Assembly: GCF_002878395.1 (NCBI RefSeq)
Contig: NC_061118.1
Coordinates: 133,456,564-133,520,563, forward strand
Direction: 5' to 3'
DNA from: Capsicum annuum
Taxonomy: Eukaryota; Streptophyta; Magnoliopsida; Solanales; Solanaceae
DNA: 64,000 nucleotides
Positions within the stretch are counted from its first letter, which is position 1, and each line of letters starts with the position of its first letter. The notes under the pieces were generated by a model, which worked only from the letters and a program-made list of their open reading frames with translations, was not told the DNA's origin and searched no databases. Of this stretch, positions 60,195 to 64,000 are shown piece by piece. The translations under genes and the position numbers were made by a program.

Positions 60195-61829
60195 GGAGTA
60201 CCAATAATCATAACTTCAAGTGAACAATGGTGAGACCATGACTGATACCCTCGCTTAACCATAATGTGGACCTAAAATGGAAATGACATGCGATATCATC
60301 ATAATAACGTCATCCACAGATCATAAATGTCAAACTCAAACCAAAACTAAAGAATCATACCATCATATTAAAGTATCACATATGAATTGCAACTTAAACC
60401 AAAACTAGTAAACAAGTACAATTTCATAGAAAGGTCAAAAATGTGTCTAAATCATTCTAAGGGTAAGGAACTATCCTAGGATAGCTAAAGAATACCTCCC
60501 ATGTATACAAAGGACTAATATAGATATTTGACCTAAAAGAGGGTCGGGTCGACAAGCCTCGCTACCAATCCTAAAAGTACATACTAATGCAAGTTTCTAC
60601 CTAAAACTACTCTAAGGCTAATGTTTCACAACTAATTATTAAATAAGTCAAAACTAGGCTTAAGATAACATCCTAGCACAAAGAATGATGAATAAGCCTA
60701 AGCTCTACCTAAATTGGCCCTCTAAGCGGCTAAATAATCCAAAAGTCACTAAATATACAACCAAATCATAAAACCCTACCCATCATAATAAATCTCAATA
60801 TAAGAGGAAAGTAAGCCATCCTATCTGAACACCGCCAAAAGCACGTAAATTCCACTAGATAAAAGCTTTTCCTTTTTCGGGAAGTCTTCCAATGACGCCA
60901 TACTATTAAAATAATAATTTAATCGTTAACACAAGAATAACAATACTCATATTACTTATAAATGTTCTGGATCAAAAATTAAGCTAAAATTCCCATGCGG
61001 GAACAACTACAGAATCACGACTTTGAAACCATTAAAATATCCCTTCAAGCTCAAGGATCATTTATACTAAAAATAGGTAAAATCCAAGCACAACAAAAAC
61101 TAAATCAGCCCATAAAGTAAACTATAGACTTGGATTTAAATCAAAAAATTAGGCAAGAATTTAATGAAAACTTATAGGAAGAGAGGTGAGAAAATAATCA
61201 AAATGACATGTCCAAATCACTCCGAATACCCAAGGATTAATCTTCACACTTTCTTAGCTCTTTAGGATTCTTAATGGACTTGGGACTTAAGACAATTGGA
61301 GTGAAATTGGGTGCTATATCATTTAATATTGCAAGGGGTCCCTTTACCATGATCGCGAGGACCCCATTGCAAATGTGATGCCTGACCTGGCTTACCTTTT
61401 ACAAACACGGTTGGTTCACTATGAACGTGAAGGAGAAATCCAGACCGATCAACCAAATGACTCTTTGGCCTCATGAAATTGGACCCTCGAGATTTGTTCA
61501 AAATCCAGTGAATTCCAAAGAACTATGCTACCCTAACCAAATTTGCTATTTCAGACTCGACACCATCAAAATTTTCATCCAAAGTTGTCTTGATGAAATA
61601 TGGGTTCGACACCCAAGGGCTATTTTAACCAAAAGTCATCCAAAAGCCCAAAATGAGTCTGAAAGCCTTGGGACCTAAATCAAGGGTCTCTCTAGCCTAA
61701 AATCAACAATTCAGATCTAATAAAACTATCATAATTAGCATACGAGGCCATAAACCTATAGTTTAGGTTTGATACCTAATTCTTAATAGCAAAATATTTA
61801 AAATAGGAAATTATGTCTAAGAAGAAAAT
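60195..61829 (-). repeat. 5' LTR of the minus-strand chromovirus, truncated
   Basis: Collinear with 53265-55005, from TACCAATAATCATAACTTCA to AATAGGAAATTATGTCT. It is interrupted at 61829 by the next LTR. CpG-containing stretch at about 61340-61440. The ORFs at 61319-61678 overlap that stretch and are not genes. Confidence 0.75.
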
Positions 61830-62310
61830 TGTAAGGCCCCGCAAAAATTCTAAGCTTAATTTAGTCCTTTAAGCTTGTCAAGGAGATCCAGACTTAGAAA
61901 ATTCTAACCAAGTTCCTAGAATTAACCTATTTTGGCCTTCAAATGTTGGAAATCTCATATCTCCATCTTAATGTCCTTTAATGGCCCGTATTTTCATTAA
62001 TTCATGATCAGGAAGGTCAATAGGTGTTCCCAGACAAGTTTTGGATTTTTTAGAACACGTTTAGATCATGTTTAGAGTCCCAAAATAGTGGACCAATGCG
62101 ATCTTGGTGTTCTGCATCACCAATCACGTTGGCCAACATCTGTGCAGACTTTCAGAGAAAAAAATCATGAGGCTAAACGCGACCATGGCACAACGTGTCG
62201 AGTATCGCATCGCAGCCATCAACGTGTTGCGTTGCTTATATCGTTAGCACCCAATTTTTAGTCATTAAATGACCGTGTCCTCAAGGGAAAAAGAGTCAAT
62301 TTCCCACTCT

Positions 62311-62318
62311 TATATAAG
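62311..62318 (+). promoter_or_regulatory. TATA box TATATAAG in LTR
   Basis: A consensus-quality plant TATA box about 60 bp after the CpG-rich island and followed by GC-richer sequence. Confidence 0.6.
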
Positions 62319-63911
62319 CCCTGAAACCACGTTAGCATACAAGTTGAAATCCATGAATTAAGTTGTTTATGATGTGTAATTTGATGATTTCACCTATGCC
62401 TTAAGTTGTTCATGTAAGGTGTTTGATAAAATGCCTAAGAGGATAGAAAATTATATATTACAGCTCAATTGTAACCCATATGATAAATGCATGTCTTACC
62501 CTTATGTTCAAATGACTCCCATGCAATTGATGTGCAATGTAGATGTTTATTGGAATGCTCATGATGTTTGAGTATAAAATTTTGATACTATTATATGTAT
62601 TCCTACCATGTACAAGTTTATGATAACCATGTGCTTCATGAAATCCCCAACTTATTATATAATGGATTGTTGATGTTGGTTATGTATTCAAGAATGTCAT
62701 ACCTTGTCAGTTTTCTTCTATCAAGTCCTGAGGGTACTTGTACCCAACAACTTAGTTGTGCACCTAGAGTCAGTGTCATGTTTTCATGATACTCTCAGTC
62801 AAGCAATGATCAATAGAACTCAGTCAGTCATATAACTCAGGAAAGCTCAGTAATTTAGTAATCTCAGTAGTATTCCATCAGTCAATGAAACTTAATTAAC
62901 TTAGTCTAGTTCAGTTTAGTTAATCATGTTCAGTGTTTATTTAGATGGGAGTAGGATTTAGCACCGAGTGAACCCAAGGATGAGAATTCACCTGCCAGTA
63001 GAGGGTGTGATTCTTAAAAGCAATCCTTGCATTCCAGAACTACGTAGCCAGCACAGGTTAAGACATCTAACCTTGTAGTTGAGGGTTAATGAGGTGGCTT
63101 ACCTGCTAGCTGAGGGTTCCCACCATTCTCATTTGAGTACCTGCCAGGTGAGGGTCATTCACAGCTTGTCCTAACTAGTGATGCGGTATTGATACCCTTC
63201 CAATTGGGGTTACAGGTTGGACCCCAACTCAGCTATATTGCTTTATTTGGGGCATGTCGGTTAGATGACTATTTCCCATAGTTACAGTTTTAGTCTCAGT
63301 CTCAGTATTAGAACTCAGATAGTTCTACAAAATTCAAGACTGTTAGATACAATCGCTCAGTATCAGTTATTAGTACTTATATTATTAGTATTCAGACTCA
63401 GTAGTCAGTATCATCACGAATTCAGTTATAGTCATTTACTCATGCATGTATTCTCGCATTCATGTCATACAGTTGGTTAGCATAGTTCATGCATATAAAC
63501 TCTTGCATTCAGCCTACCTCACTTGCATACCAGTATATTTAATCGTACTAACATATTTGCTCCAAAGCATCAGCCGTATTTCAGTCTCAGCAGTCAGAGT
63601 TAGCAGTGAGTCCTTATCTTTCGAGGATATGATCATTACTTTATTATTTCATTACTTAGGTTATTTCAGTAGTTGGAGTTAGTTGGGGACATATCCCATC
63701 AACTCTTTATTCAGACAGTTCAGTTTTAGAGGCTTCCAGACTACAGTATGTCTAGACAGTTTATTTCAGTTCATGTATTGGTATTGATATACCGTACTCT
63801 CAGATATTATGTTTTATCTATTTTGATCCTTATGGCATGTTTCAATCTATTATTTCCATATTTTACGTGATGTTATACAGTATATAGGTACAAATATTAG
63901 TCATGGGTTAT

Positions 63912-63935
63912 CTTGTGGTCCTTCGGGGCCATGAG
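63912..63935 (+). other. U5 24-nt hairpin (family C)
   Basis: Arms CTTGTGGTCCT and GGGGCCATGAG around TC pair at all 11 positions counting G-U, with a C-TTCG-G type tip. CACCATG follows; 40 nt before the LTR end. Confidence 0.75.
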
Positions 63936-63978
63936 CACCATGTAGAATTCTGGGTACTAGATTTGCTGCGTTACAACT

Positions 63979-63991
63979 TAGTATCAGAGCC
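63979..63991 (+). promoter_or_regulatory. Primer binding site, initiator tRNA-Met type, one mismatch
   Basis: TAGTATCAGAGCC, against the canonical TGGTATCAGAGCC, 3 bp after the LTR end. Confidence 0.85.
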
Positions 63992-64000
63992 TAAGGTTCA

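Larger units (their letters stand above)
53265..61829 (-). mobile_element. Minus-strand chromovirus with two LTRs
   Basis: Two collinear minus-oriented LTR copies (53265-55130 and about 60195-61829) flank gag-pol read on the minus strand. Gag is near 60080-58600, the protease/RT linker near 58180, RT at about 57860-57480, RNase H, integrase, and a chromodomain end at about 55400-55155. All parts are shifted and stopped. The right LTR is cut about 125 bp before its end by the plus-strand LTR at 61830. I could not fix the exact 3' LTR boundary or primer site near 60100-60195. Confidence 0.8.
61830..63975 (+). repeat. 5' LTR, Tekay/Del-type, of an element leaving the window
   Basis: Starts TGTAAGGCCCCGC and ends GCTGCGTTACA, 2146 bp. 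TATATAAG at 62311-62318 follows a CpG-rich island (about 62085-62250). The 24-nt hairpin at 63912 and a primer site at 63979 complete the set. The ORFs at 62595-62789 and 63265-63682 have no recognisable domain. The element body continues past 64000. Confidence 0.9.

Overview
This window looks like intergenic heterochromatin from a large, repeat-rich plant genome. It is AT-rich and I found no intact host gene, tRNA or rRNA. Nearly everything assignable is a decayed LTR retrotransposon. The mix points to a solanaceous plant: Tekay/Del-type chromoviruses with TGTAATACCCC-type LTRs and initiator-Met primer sites, Athila-type elements with tRNA-Asp-like primer sites, an Ogre/Tat-like element, and a Sirevirus-like copia tail. 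A Capsicum-like genome is plausible, but that is inference from family style, not from a diagnostic gene.

Layout. 1-5613: minus-strand Athila-like element (integrase start, RNase H, RT, protease, gag, PBS, 5' LTR), cut by the window start. 5628-7745: plus-strand Tekay-type LTR, truncated, ending in a fold-back junction. 7793-11709: minus-strand Tekay-type gag, PBS and LTR. 11710-13733: 3' tail and LTR of a Sirevirus-like copia element. 13734-15047: unassigned. 15048-25224: minus-strand Ogre/Tat-like element without recognisable coding capacity but with large tandem arrays in its 3' region and a 57-G homopolymer in its 5' LTR. 25225-29128: minus-oriented LTR-type sequence with two further tandem arrays.

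29129-53264 is a three-level nest. A plus-strand chromovirus (protease, RT, RNase H, integrase, chromodomain, 3' LTR) is split inside RT by a minus-strand Athila-type element (30134-48541). That element is itself split inside its 5' LTR by a non-coding Tekay-type element (38734-47624) flanked by the 5-bp duplication TCATA. The Athila-type element carries gag and protease but, instead of RT and integrase, remnants resembling the 'putative plant transposon protein' domain. 53265-61829 is a second, minus-strand chromovirus with two LTRs. Its right LTR is broken by a plus-strand Tekay-type LTR (61830-63975), whose element continues beyond the window from a PBS at 63979.

The genes do not work together as a pathway; they are layers of dead elements. 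Stops are frequent, many at codons where C-to-T change gives a stop (CGA to TGA, TGG to TAG), which fits decay of methylated DNA. The most interesting signals are structural. A 24-nt hairpin with changing but complementary arms sits 38-40 nt before the LTR end in all five Tekay-type LTR ends examined. A second small covarying hairpin lies inside the same LTRs. The Ogre-like 3' array is built from three hairpin classes sharing one loop core but with different matched stems. CpG-rich islands sit near the promoter in otherwise unrelated LTR families.
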